Assembly: GCF_000372725.1 (NCBI RefSeq)
Contig: NW_005197877.1
Coordinates: 1-64,000, forward strand
Length of the DNA: 64,000 bases
Reading direction: 5' to 3'
Source of the DNA: Emiliania huxleyi CCMP1516
Taxonomy: Eukaryota; Haptophyta; Isochrysidales; Noelaerhabdaceae
Each line of letters starts with the position of its first letter. The stretch's first letter is position 1. The position numbers and the translations under genes were made by a program. Below are positions 1 through 10,203 of the stretch, one piece after another. The notes below the pieces were generated by a model. The model was given only the letters and a program-made list of their open reading frames with translations. It did no database searches and was not told where the DNA came from.

Positions 1-300
<300 letters not shown>

Positions 301-1409
301 CCCTGACCTTACCTTAGGCCCCCGAGCCGCCGGCCATCCGGAGGCTCGGCGAGGGGGGAGAGGAGGGGGGGGAGGTGGGCTGGGACGCGCCAGAGGACTA
401 CGCGCCAGAGGGCAACGCGCCAGAGGAGGGCGACTACGCACCGTACAAGGCGCGCATGCAGCGCAGGCTGCAGCGGAAGGCTCAGCCCCTATACGGCATC
501 GAGGATGGCACCCCCCCTCCGCCGCACCCCGCCCCGCCGCACGCGGGATGGGCGCCCGCGCCGCCGCTCTCCCGCTGGGGGCGGGAGAAGGTGGTCGATC
601 GTAAAACGGGTGCGCCTCGCGCGCCCGGCCGCCTCCGACGCTGCCCTGTGCCTTGCGCGCGGCCACCTGCAGCCGCGATCGCCCCCCCACCGACACGCCG
701 TGACGGCGCTATAGTGGCCGCCCGGCAAGCGACCCATGTGGCAAGGTGGCACAGCCGGCGCGCCGAGCGAAGGCTTGAGCGGCGAGCCTCCAGCCTGCGC
801 CATAGAGGGCGGACTGTCTACGGACAGAGTGGCCAGCAGAGAGCTGCTGTGAACGATTGGGATTATGAGACGTTGTCGTAACGATTATGAGGGCTGAGAT
901 GCCGGTGCGGAGCGGTCGGCTGCCGGTTTCGGGCTTGGAGTATGCAGAGTTGTGCAGAGAAGCAGAGTCCTCTCAGTCTCTAGTGTCTAGAGTCCTGAGA
1001 GTGACAGTGAGTCTCGCACACACTGTGACACACTCACGACCGTACCGCGTACGTCTCTCGCAATACACATATATTTTTTCTTCTTCGAATACGGCTTTAC
1101 ATTTGCCTTTTCTGGTGAATTCTCTCCTGTCTCGTGTCTGCTGCCATAGCGCATAGGCATAGCCATACGGTTTCTCCCTTTTGCTTTCGCGTGTTTCGCA
1201 CATCGCAGAGTGCCTGGAGCCTGCCAGCGGGGTGCCAGCGCGGGAGCCTCTGGCCTCTGGCTGCCTTGGATATCTCCGCTACCCGCTCCAGATCTCCAGC
1301 GCCCCTCTCTACTATACACAGCTGCAGGGACCGCAGAGCACTGAGGCCCTCGCATCCCCTCAGCCTCGGCCCAGCGGGCGCAGGAACGGCGAGCCGCCGG
1401 CGGGCGAAC
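301..1409. other. Interval with no supported gene
   Basis: GC-rich sequence with overlapping open frames on both strands. One plus-strand frame (375-881) begins with an acidic stretch rich in Ala, Pro and Glu, but I find no family similarity or splice-supported exon in it. The rest holds nothing I can name. Confidence 0.4.
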
Positions 1410-4043
1410 CTACGAAACCGAGGGTGGCGGCAGCCCCCAGATTCGGACAGTGTGGTCGTCGGAAGCCGAGGCAAACAGGTGCGGCGAGGCCGGGCTCCTA
1501 TACACGGGCGTCCACCACTCAGCAGCGGGGGGCGTGGGGGGGCGGCAAGGAAGCGGGGGATCGGCGGCTCAGTGCGCCAGGAGACGCTGTTGACAGCACA
1601 CGAGTGGCCGGGCAGCTTCCGCAGCAGCGCGCCTAGAGGCCGAGGCGGTGGCCGCCCGGTCACGAGGGGAGGGACGGGCACGTCGCCATGGCGCGCTGTC
1701 GCGGAGCCGCCGCGCGCCGAGGGAGGCGGCGGGAGATATGGGGAGATGTGGGCAGATGTGGGCAGAGAGGGAGATATGGGGAGATGGCGTAGCGCGCCGC
1801 TGTGCCGATGCCAGACGTAGACCTGCGTGTCCTCGGAGCCCGAGAGGACAAGCCCGTCGTGCTTGCCGCCGAAGGCGGAGCGGATCACGAAGCGGCCCTG
1901 CCGGTGGCCGGAGTACGAGCCCAGCCGCCGCCGCCCGTCCACGTCCCAAGCATGCACCTCCTGCGACCCCACGTTGAGGAGCACCTGCGGGTGGGTTCGG
2001 GTGCCGTGGGGGAGGGGAGGGTGGCTTCGGGCACCGTGGGGGAGGGAAGGGTGGGTTCGGGTACCGTGGGGTAGGGGAGGGTGGCTTCGGGCACCGTGGG
2101 GGAGGGAAGGGTGGGTTCGGGTACCGTGGGGTAGGGGAGGGTGGCTTCGGGTACCGTGGGGGAGGGAAGGGTGGCTTCGGGTACCGTGGGGTAGGGGAGG
2201 GTGGCTTCGGGTACCATGGGGTAGGGGAGGGTGGCTTCGGGTACCGTGGGGGAGGGGAGGGTGGGTTCGGGTACCGTGGGGTAGGGGAGTGGGTGCACCG
2301 CGCGCGAGTCCCTCGAGATCGCGAGGGACGAGATCGCGTCAGTCTCATCCCACGAGTGGACGTCCTCTGTCACCATCCGCGGCGTGCCGTCGCTACCCGC
2401 CGTGAGCGGGCAGCTCCGCACTGTGCAGCCACTCACGGCCAGCAGCCGCGCGCCGTCGGCCGCGACGGCAAGGTCCGTGACGCGCGGGCCGTGCCACGAC
2501 TGCAGCGCGTTGCCGCCCAAGTCCCACAGGATGACCCGCTTGCCAGCGCTGCTCGAGGAGAGGAAGTGCGCCCCCGAAGGCAGCCACACGACCGCGGTCA
2601 CCGCCTCGGTGTGCTCGCGGAAGGTCGCGGCGCAGTCGCCCGCCGGCGCGTTCCACAACTTGACTGTGCGGTCGGCGGCGCACGAGAGCAACAGCGTGTC
2701 GTCGGGACTCCACGCGACAGTAGCGATGGCGCCGGAGTGTGCCGGGATGAGCGCGCGCCGAGCGAACTGCGGATTCGTCGCCTCCCACAGCACGATAGCG
2801 CCTGTGCGGACGAGTCGCGAACACGTGAGACTTGCTCCCCGAGGGGGCCAACACTTGCAGGCGGCGGCGCCGTCGCGGGAGGCGGAGGCGAGGGCGGCGC
2901 CCGAGTGCGAGAACGCGACGCACCACACCTCGTCCGCGTGGCCCTCGAGCACCAGAGACGCCTCCCGAGGCAGACCATCGTGGCGAAAGGAGACGTCCTC
3001 AAAGAGCGACGGGGAGACGTCGTCGGGCGTGAGTGGGGGCGCGTGCAATGTCTGCCAGCGGACTGCCTGCTGCAGCAGCGTCTCGAGCCGGTTCTCGGGG
3101 AGCAGGAGTGAGGGAGGGATGTGCTCCTGCAGCTCGTCGAGGAGCAGCCGCCGCGACGCGCCTCCGCCGCCATCCCACCCGCTGCGCGCCTTGAGCTCCT
3201 CCACGCTGCGGCAGAGTAGGTAGGTGCTAAGCTCCTGCACACTCCCGCCAAGTCTCGCCCCGCCGAGATCGCCGTCGCCGCTGCGATCGCCACTGCCACC
3301 ACCGCCGGCTCCACACCTTGCCATCGCCGACGGCGCCGCTTCCCTCCCTGCTACCGTGACGCCGCCGTTGCCGCTCTTGCCGTCACCCCCGCCGGCGGCT
3401 GCGATTGCAGCGCACCCGTCTGGAGGTGGCAGCGCGAAATGTGGCTGCTCCAGAGGCGCGAGTCGCTCCCGCAAGCACGCGAGGGCGCCGGCGGCGTCGT
3501 GAGCCTAATGCGATTGAGTTTTTCAGTGGTTTGAGTGGCTCGAATCCCCAGGGCGGTTGGAGTGATGAGCGAGAGCGAGTGAGAGGGAACGAGTGGCACG
3601 GCTGCTAGCCTCGAGTCGCTCGAGGTAGTGCTGCCGGTGCACCAGGAAACGCACGCGCCGGCTCGCCGGGTCGGGAAGGTGTAGGTTTGTGATGAGCGCA
3701 TCAGCTGCGCCCCACTCGCCATGCAATAGGGCGGCGCGGAAGCGCGAGACGGGCTCCGGCCAGCACTGCACGCCCGACTCGTTAACGAGCTCCGACGCAG
3801 CGCGCTGCGGGGCAATCGGGGAGGGGAGGGGGTGCGTTGTGCATGCATGTGCATGCACATGTGCACATGTGCATGTGCATGTGCATGTGCATGTGCTGCG
3901 ATGGATGGGCGTGGCAGCATTGACTGCGCCTCGTAGCCAAGAGAGTGCAGGCACTGCGTGACCAGACGAACAACGTCAGCGCGGCGGAAGCCGGAGGCGA
4001 GAAGCTCCGTGGGCGAGCCGTTGCTCGACTCCGGCACGCTCAT
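1410..4043 (-). CDS. WDR26/GID7-like LisH-CTLH-WD40 protein
   Basis: Predicted subunit of the GID/CTLH ubiquitin ligase, where WDR26/Gid7 acts as scaffold and substrate adaptor. Seven exons reconstruct by homology: 4043-3930, 3804-3610, 3504-2871, 2801-2299, 1984-1798, 1632-1566 and 1497-1410. Together they keep one frame of about 595 residues. The first exon carries a LisH helix pair ([17 protein letters not shown]). The second has the CTLH signature ESGVQCW and [14 protein letters not shown]. The third continues with [16 protein letters not shown] and [16 protein letters not shown], then the WD40 propeller begins at [14 protein letters not shown]. Later blades include [26 protein letters not shown] and the terminal [13 protein letters not shown]. 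Five of six introns have GC donors. About 60 residues in the third exon (near 3260-3430) match no family member and may hide another intron. Exon 6/7 boundaries are the least certain. Confidence 0.85.
1991..2290. repeat. Intronic 29-30 bp minisatellite
   Basis: About ten tandem copies of a G-rich unit containing gggtaccgtgggg and gggtggcttcgg fill most of the WDR26-like intron 1985-2298 (GT donor, AG acceptor on the minus strand). The array has no stop codon in several frames and so produces a spurious proline-rich reading frame. Confidence 0.9.
3838..3898. repeat. Alternating purine-pyrimidine tract in intron 1 of the WDR26-like gene
   Basis: Reiterated gcatgcaca and gtgcat hexamers inside the GC-AG intron 3805-3929. 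Strict purine-pyrimidine alternation is Z-DNA prone. No coding role is indicated. Confidence 0.8.
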
Positions 4044-4735
4044 CCCGCGAGCTTCTTGGCCCCGGGCGGCTCGCCGTCAACCAGCGCACTTTTTTATCCT
4101 TGCCGCCGTCGATAGTGCTAAGGGGGGGCGACAGGGAGGATGTGGCCTTGAGTTATGTGTACGCCAACTCAGGGTGTGTGGCAGCCAGCTGGCTGTGTGT
4201 CTTGTGAGCCTGTTTGTGTCTGTGTGTCGCTCGTGCGTGTCGTCATCATCTGTCCAGCGTCCACCCATACCGCGTTGGTGTCCAGTCCGAGCCTGGCTGT
4301 TCTTCACCTTACTACCTACCTACCTACCGTCGATATCCTTTCGCCGCGTTGGGTAGCGAGGATTGCTGTGACGCGATCCACGCAGGCGTGTTTTCTGGCG
4401 GCCGACCGTCAGTGTCGTCGTCTCTCGACGACTCTGAAGAGAACCACACCGAAGACTTGCCGAGGGCCGGATCACGTTGGACGCAGGGAGGGGCGCGCGC
4501 CGTTCCCCGCGGGTCGGGCGGGCCACGCAGACACGGCGGGAGAGCTTCCCGTGCCCTGTGAATGCCGTCACACCGCCTCAAATAGGTCCCAAAGCGGTGG
4601 GGTTTGTCAAGTGCGTCACATGTGTGACACATCGTTCGTCTGGGTGTGGGTCTGGACACTGGAGAGTCTGGACTGCGTCTAAATGTGCTATCTACAAAAG
4701 GTTTATACAGAAGAGACAATTTTTCACCTCCAATC
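4044..4735. other. Intergenic interval containing dispersed repeat C
   Basis: No gene is supported. Bases 4237-4325 recur inverted at 19622-19745, and 4337-4365 recur inverted near 17967-17993. The shared core includes catctgtccagcgtccaccc. The repeat ends in a cctacctaccta run, matched by a gtatgtatgta run in the other copy. Confidence 0.7.
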
Positions 4736-6176
4736 CTATCTCCAGCACCCGGCGCCCTCACTGCCCGCGACTTTCGAACACGGCGCCGACAGCGTGTTAG
4801 GGGTAGCGGCGCAAATAGTATGCACATCCTCATGCCACCACTCGTACCTGTTGCGATTCGGTTTGGCAATGTCCTCGCACAAGAAGCGCGGCCGATGCCG
4901 CAGCTTGGGGGTGCCATGATCGGGAGGGGCCCACGGCGCAGTCTCATTCGTCGCGGCTTCCCACTCTCGTTGCATCTGTCTGCACCGCAAGAAGTAGGGC
5001 TGCACCCACGCCTTGTACTCAGGTGGGACGTACATCAGTCTGAGGCACTCGAGCTTGCGCACGCCGCCCTGCTTGTACGCCCAGCGCGGGCAGCTGACGG
5101 CGGGCCGCTGGTGCAGGTCATGGTCAAAGGTGCACTGCCGAGCAATCGTGTACGGCCAGAGGGCCTCTGCCATTAGCCCGCAGCACCTCCTCGGCACCAC
5201 TGAGGAGCCGGGCGGTCTCGACGTGCAGATCCGGCCTGTGAACACACATCACTCTTCAAGTGGATGGGACCTGTCTCACCTGAGAACGCGGTTCTATATA
5301 CTCACCGTCCGAGTAGCGAGCGTAGAAGTAATAGTGGACGTCCATCTTCTTCGGTTTTGGTGGCAGCCAGTACGGCTCGGTCGGCGGGCCGCTCATCCCG
5401 TTAGGAGCTCCGGTGCGCTCATCGGCAAAGATGGTGCGCGCCGGCAGCACCGCGCGGCCCTTGGCGTTGATCCCCACGGCTGCTGCCACGCCCCATCGCT
5501 CGGACGGGGCCACCTGCGGCCACGACGCTGGTGTGCAATGAGGGCTTGTCCACAATTCAAGGAGCTCGAAGTACGGCCGGCACAGCGCTCGCGGGCAGAC
5601 GAAGATCATGTCATTTGCGCACGCGTACATGCGCGAGCCGCTCATACCATTGATCGGCGTGTACACGCGGCCGGTCGCGGTGGCACCCGACACTGACACA
5701 GCAGCGAATGGCGTGTCTGCTAGCAGCACGACGTCGGTACGCGTGCGGTAGATCCACGTGTACCTGGCGCCTCTGTGCTCCTCGTACCGCTGCACCTGAT
5801 GGTAGCACCGGCGTATCGCGATCCACTGGGTCAGACTCTGCGCGCGGTCCATGTATGACCGGTTTGTCGGGCTGCAGCGGTGCGTCTCGAGCTCCTCCAG
5901 GCGCTGCGCAGGGTGAACCGAGAGCGAGACCGGACGGTACGCGCCGCGCACACGTTGTTGGGTGGCGTTGCGTCCGGCCTCGTTGGTGCCGACGAGAGCG
6001 ATGAAAGTGTCTACTCGGTGTCCAGCGGCTGCGTGCGGTGCGAGGAGGTGCCTCCTGAAGCTGCTCAACACCGGCCAAGAGAGCAGTGTGCGCTCGAGGC
6101 CGGTGATGCACACCGCAAACTCGGCGCGGGTGGTGCCTGCGGAGTGACCATTCGGTCGCGATCCCCATCTGGGCAT
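4736..6176 (-). CDS. Glycosyltransferase-like protein
   Basis: Two exons (6176-5306 and 5235-4736) join through a 70-bp GT-AG intron into 456 residues. The amino-terminal part reads EFAVCITGLERTLLSWP and the centre YTWIYRTRTDVVLLADTP. This is the layout of algal and plant proteins with a GT-A-like fold, in which an R-T-R-x-D-V segment takes the place of the usual DxD. The second exon has a Trp/Cys-rich stretch (PYFLRCRQMQREWEAA). No signal peptide is evident. The start chosen is the first in-frame ATG, but an acceptor (actccgcag) lies just inside it, so an upstream exon is possible. The acceptor sugar and the exact family are unknown. Confidence 0.6.
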
Positions 6177-6527
6177 GCTTCGTCCGACACCGAAGGGTAA
6201 CCTCTTTTCTTCACATCTACAGTAAAAGTTTCGCGCGTCCCCACGATGGTTGCTGCCCTTGGCGGCAGCCACCGTGGGAGCCGACCTGGAGATCCTCAGC
6301 GGCTGCAGCCGCCCGCGGCCGCTGCCGAAGGCACCGGTCGCATGGACTTCAGCTCGGTACACGCGCTGCCGGCCGGTGGGCCACGCTCTGATGGACGACG
6401 CTCTGGTGCCCTAGACCAGCGCCAACCCCAACAGAGCTCTCCCGGCCGGCCGCTGCGACGCGACAGCCTGGTCCCCGAGCCTCCTGCTGCTGCCACGGCC
6501 CGGCCTCCAGGCACAAGGCTCGCCTCG
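6177..6527. other. Spacer between the glycosyltransferase gene and the retroelement
   Basis: Open frames exist on both strands but none resembles a family. The plus frame starting at 6246 runs into the Gln-rich repeat and then falls out of the reverse-transcriptase frame, so it is probably not a real gene. Confidence 0.4.
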
Positions 6528-6977
6528 CAGCAGCCCGAGCAGCAGCCCGAGCAGCAGCCCGAGCAGCAGCCCGAGCAGCAGCCCGAGCAGCAGCCCGAGC
6601 AGCAGCCCGAGCAGCAGCCCGAGCAGCAGCCCGAGCAGCAGCCCGAGCAGCAGCCCTCACGGCAGCCCTCACAGCAGCAGCAGCCCGAGCAGGGGCCCTC
6701 GCAGCAGCCCGAGCAGCAGCCCGAGCAGCAGCCCGAGCAGCAGCCCGAGCAGCAGCCCGAGCAGCAGCCCGAGCAGCAGCCCGAGCAGCAGCCCGAGCAG
6801 CAGCCCTCGCAGCAGCCCTCACAGCAGCCCTCACAGCAGCAGCAGCCCGAGCAGGGGCCCTCGCAGCAGCCCGAGCAGCAGCCCTCGCAGCAGCCCTCGC
6901 AGCAGCCCTCGCAGCAGCCCTCGCAGCAGCCCGAGCAGCAGCCCGAGCAGCAGCCCGAGCAGCAGCCCGCACAGCGA
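6528..6977 (+). repeat. 12-bp CAG-type tandem array
   Basis: Units of cagcagcccgag alternate with cagcagccctcg variants for about 450 bp. The 12-bp period is a multiple of three and stop-free in all frames. It reads as Gln/Pro/Glu in one frame and Ser/Pro in the frame of the reverse transcriptase that follows. Confidence 0.9.
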
Positions 6978-6978
6978 G

Positions 6979-9900
6979 TACAGGAAGGCCTTCTGGGAGG
7001 TCTTCCACTCCGTCCCCAAGGCGCGCGCCATGTCCGTGGACGGCGTCAGCTACGAGGAGCTCGAGTTCCTGCACTACTCGGGCCCGGACGTGAGGGAGAT
7101 CCTGTTCGACATCGTGGCCGCCATCAACCAGGGCAGGGTGCACGACAGCGCCGCCGCGCTCTGGGGCGACCTCCAGCTGCTCGGAATCGAGAAGCGAGAC
7201 GACATGGGCAACGTCACCGGCACCCGCCCCATCGGCATCCCTGCAGCCATCCGCCGCCTCGCCAACCGGGTCCTCATGAAACACCGCAGCTCTGACATGT
7301 GCGACCTGTTTACCGGCCGCACCGCCGACTCGCGCCGCCTCATTGTCGACGACATGCGCGAAATCTGCCGCCGCCCGCTCGCGGAAGGCGGCCTGGGCAT
7401 GTCGGAGGAGGAGGCGGAGGCGCGCGTCAAGGACTGCAACATCCCTCTGCAGGTTGGCGTGGGCCTCGCAGGCGGCGCCGAGGTCGCCGTGCAGCTTCTG
7501 TCAGAGCACCTGCGGCGCAACCCGGGCCACGCCGTCGCCTCGGACGACAAGAAGAACGGCTTCAACTCCATCTCACGAGAGGCCATCTTTGCTGGCCTGC
7601 GTCGCTGGTACCCCGAGCTCATCCCCACGGTGGCGCTGTGGTACAAGGTCCCGCGCCGCCTCTTCCTCTTCAACGAGGAGGCGCGGGACGGCGACGGCAA
7701 TGTCTTCATGTCGGCCGAGGGATGCGCGCAGGGGGACCCGCTCGGACCGTTCCTCTTCGCCATCGGCTACCACTGGACGCTCCTCGAGATGCAAGTGCGC
7801 AACCCGTCCGCCCTCATTTTAGCCTACCTTGATGACACCTACGTCGCGGACGCGCCGAGGCCCGCGCTCGAGGCGATGCTCGAAGGCGACGCCCTTGCTC
7901 AGAAGTGGAGCGGGGTGGAGAGCAACGTCAGCAAGCGTCAGATCTGGGCTCCCGACCCCGCGTCGCTCGAGGCGGTGCGCGACTACCCGAGCGTGAGGGG
8001 CACGCCGGCGGCGCCTCCCGACGGCAAGTACGCGGGCGGCACCCTGCGAGGCATCCGCGTGCTCGGGGCGTACCTCGGCGATGACGAATGGCGGAAGAAG
8101 GAGCTCGTGGCGAGAGTCGAGAGGGCGCTCAAGCCGCTAGAGGGCATCCTCAAGCTGCGCGACACGAAGGAGATCCACACGGCGCAGCAGGTGATGCAGG
8201 TCCTGCTGCGCTTCTGCAGCAACACGACGCTCACCTTCTTCCTTCGCGCCATGCCGCCGTCGGTCACCCTCCCGGCAGCGGAGAGGCACGACGAGCTGAT
8301 TGACACGGCGCTATACAAGCTCGTCGGCGGGGCGCGGGTCGGCGCCGCCGGCACACGCTGGGAGCGCGCGCGCAAGCAGGCGCGCCTGCCCGTCAAGATG
8401 GGCGGCATGGGCCTCACCAGCGCCGTCGACATTCGCGAGCCGGCGTGGATTGGCACGTGGGCGCTCGTCGCTGGGCCCATGCGCCAGCTGCATGCTCCTT
8501 TCCGCGACCTTGACGTGAGCAAGGCGCCGGGCTCCGATTTCGACGAGCTGCGGGCGGCGCATGACAGGCTCAAGAAGGAGCACGGCGAGATCACGGCGAC
8601 GTGGAAGGAGTGGGACGACAAGACGGAGGCGGAGTACTTTGACCTGGTCGGTGGCACGACGGGCAGGCCCCCGGAAGTCGAGGTGGAGCCGTGGGACGAG
8701 CCCGACGAGGGCGAGAAGCTGCGCGCCTCCGCGCGGCCGCCGGAGCCGGCTACGAGGGTGGCGCTCTCGCGCTTCCGTCCGCATACTCTCGTCCAGGCCA
8801 AGGAGCTGCTGCCCCTCGCCGAGTTCACGTCCAAGCACGAGTTCCTACACCAGGCGCAGCGGCGCTTCACGACGGTGGTCCACAACAGGAACTGGCGCGA
8901 CCTCGCCCTCGAGCTAAGGCAGGAGGGCTCCAAGGGATCGCGGTCCGCTCCTCGCGGCAAGAAGGGCAAGGCGCAGGCCAAGGGCAGGGAGCGGGCGAGG
9001 CATGCGGCTTGGCGGGAGGCAGTCCGCTTCGTGGCGGTGAGCCAGGATGGCGCCGGCGCCTTCCTCAACGCCATCCCAATGCGGGATGACATGCGAATGG
9101 AGACTTGGGCGATGCGTCTTTCGGTGCAGCGCCGCCTGGGTCTCCCCCTCGACGTGGCCTGCCAGGCCGCGGCGGCGGGCAAGAAGACTCGGAATGGGAA
9201 GACCCACGACGAGTATGGCGACGCTGCTGTCAACGTACCGCAGCAGGGCCACAACACCAGACACAAGTACACGCTTCGACGCCTCATCCTCGCCCTACGC
9301 GCCGCGTGGGGCACCGCTGTGCGAATGGAGCCGAAAGCCCACCTCGGTCAGAGTTACAACAAACAACCCGACGTGGACGCGGACAACATTGGCTCGCACG
9401 GCACGCACTATTGCGGAGACGTCAAGGTCGTCTGTTCCCTCAGCAGCAGCGGGGAGCACGGTCGGAAGGGCGCTTTTGTCGCTTTCGGCAACACTGAATC
9501 ATTCTACCGGAACATGGTCATGGGGCATGGGCCCTACTGCGAGGAGGGAGAGGGAGGTGGGGGGCAGGGAGAGGGGGGGGGAGAGGAGGAGGGGGGGGGG
9601 GAGGGGGAGGGGTACGGGGGGGGCGGCATGGAGGGGGAGAGGAAGAGCAAGGGCGAGAGAGGGCAAGGGACTGGGCGCTGGCATACCAGGGGGGGCAGGG
9701 TGGTGGGCGGCGACCGCCGCATACCGTCCTACGGCGGGGACTATCGCTACGCCAGGGAAGACAAGGGCGTCGAAGTGCAGCTGCTGCTGTTCGAATCGTT
9801 CGGCGGGTTCGGAAAGGGGGTCCGTGAGATCCTCCGGAGAGCGGCGGACGTGCTACAGAACAAGCTGACGCGGGCCCAGTACCTCGATGAGGTGACTTGG

Positions 9901-10160
9901 ACCACCAAGAGCTGGCTGGGGCTGCAGAAGCAGCGCATCTCAGTCGTTCTTCACACGGCCATCGCAGAGCAGGTCGTGAATGAGCTTGCCTGTGGCGGGG
10001 GTGGGCGGGTGCACGGAGCTAAGTGCCTCGCCACCCTCGCAGGAGTCGCTTAGGCGGCTCCCGTGGTGTACCTGTGTTCGTGCCAGTGCGCGCCAGTCCC
10101 GTGCCCAGTGTTGTGCGAGGGAGTTTTGTTGTAAGACTCTTTTCTTCACAGGATTTTCCG
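6979..10160 (+). mobile_element. Non-LTR-type retroelement, longest copy
   Basis: Contains an intact reverse-transcriptase/endonuclease ORF and a 3' tail ending near ttgtgcgagggagttttgtt. Shorter 5'-truncated relatives lie at 22262-22460, 28978-29150, 34845-34918, 34919-35780 and, inverted, 45083-45480. That spectrum fits target-primed reverse transcription. The 5' boundary is not defined. The 12-bp array may be part of the element, because the frame is open through it. Confidence 0.8.
7030..10053 (+). CDS. Reverse transcriptase with C-terminal restriction-like endonuclease
   Basis: A 1007-residue ORF. Reverse-transcriptase motifs appear in order: RPIGIPAAIRRLANRVL (around residue 65), CAQGDPLGPFLF (around 235) and AYLDD (265-269, the catalytic Asp pair). 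The carboxy-terminal half has the pattern PD (780) followed by DVK (797-799), which fits a PD-(D/E)xK nuclease as in R2-, CRE- and NeSL-type retroelements. A low-complexity Gly/Glu tract (about residues 837-890) interrupts this domain. A conserved block follows (LLLFESFGGFG, then YLDEVTWTTKSWLGLQKQR) that recurs in every truncated copy. The frame is open upstream of the chosen ATG and reads sensibly (EYRKAFWEVFHSVPKARA), so the true start may lie further 5'. No APE endonuclease or zinc knuckle is seen. Confidence 0.85.
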   Translation: MSVDGVSYEELEFLHYSGPDVREILFDIVAAINQGRVHDSAAALWGDLQLLGIEKRDDMGNVTGTRPIGIPAAIRRLANRVLMKHRSSDMCDLFTGRTADSRRLIVDDMREICRRPLAEGGLGMSEEEAEARVKDCNIPLQVGVGLAGGAEVAVQLLSEHLRRNPGHAVASDDKKNGFNSISREAIFAGLRRWYPELIPTVALWYKVPRRLFLFNEEARDGDGNVFMSAEGCAQGDPLGPFLFAIGYHWTLLEMQVRNPSALILAYLDDTYVADAPRPALEAMLEGDALAQKWSGVESNVSKRQIWAPDPASLEAVRDYPSVRGTPAAPPDGKYAGGTLRGIRVLGAYLGDDEWRKKELVARVERALKPLEGILKLRDTKEIHTAQQVMQVLLRFCSNTTLTFFLRAMPPSVTLPAAERHDELIDTALYKLVGGARVGAAGTRWERARKQARLPVKMGGMGLTSAVDIREPAWIGTWALVAGPMRQLHAPFRDLDVSKAPGSDFDELRAAHDRLKKEHGEITATWKEWDDKTEAEYFDLVGGTTGRPPEVEVEPWDEPDEGEKLRASARPPEPATRVALSRFRPHTLVQAKELLPLAEFTSKHEFLHQAQRRFTTVVHNRNWRDLALELRQEGSKGSRSAPRGKKGKAQAKGRERARHAAWREAVRFVAVSQDGAGAFLNAIPMRDDMRMETWAMRLSVQRRLGLPLDVACQAAAAGKKTRNGKTHDEYGDAAVNVPQQGHNTRHKYTLRRLILALRAAWGTAVRMEPKAHLGQSYNKQPDVDADNIGSHGTHYCGDVKVVCSLSSSGEHGRKGAFVAFGNTESFYRNMVMGHGPYCEEGEGGGGQGEGGGEEEGGGEGEGYGGGGMEGERKSKGERGQGTGRWHTRGGRVVGGDRRIPSYGGDYRYAREDKGVEVQLLLFESFGGFGKGVREILRRAADVLQNKLTRAQYLDEVTWTTKSWLGLQKQRISVVLHTAIAEQVVNELACGGGGRVHGAKCLATLAGVA

Positions 10161-10203
10161 TTTCTCGGTGTCGAACCACCAGCCCGACGCTCACTACAAG
10201 TGG

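Noticed and set aside
1827..2405. Plus-strand ORF through the 29-30 bp minisatellite
   Set aside because: It runs antisense through the intron and exons of the WDR26-like gene and has no family signal.
6246..7295. 349-residue Gln/Pro/Glu-rich ORF
   Set aside because: Its body is the 12-bp array and its end overlaps the reverse-transcriptase gene in the wrong frame.
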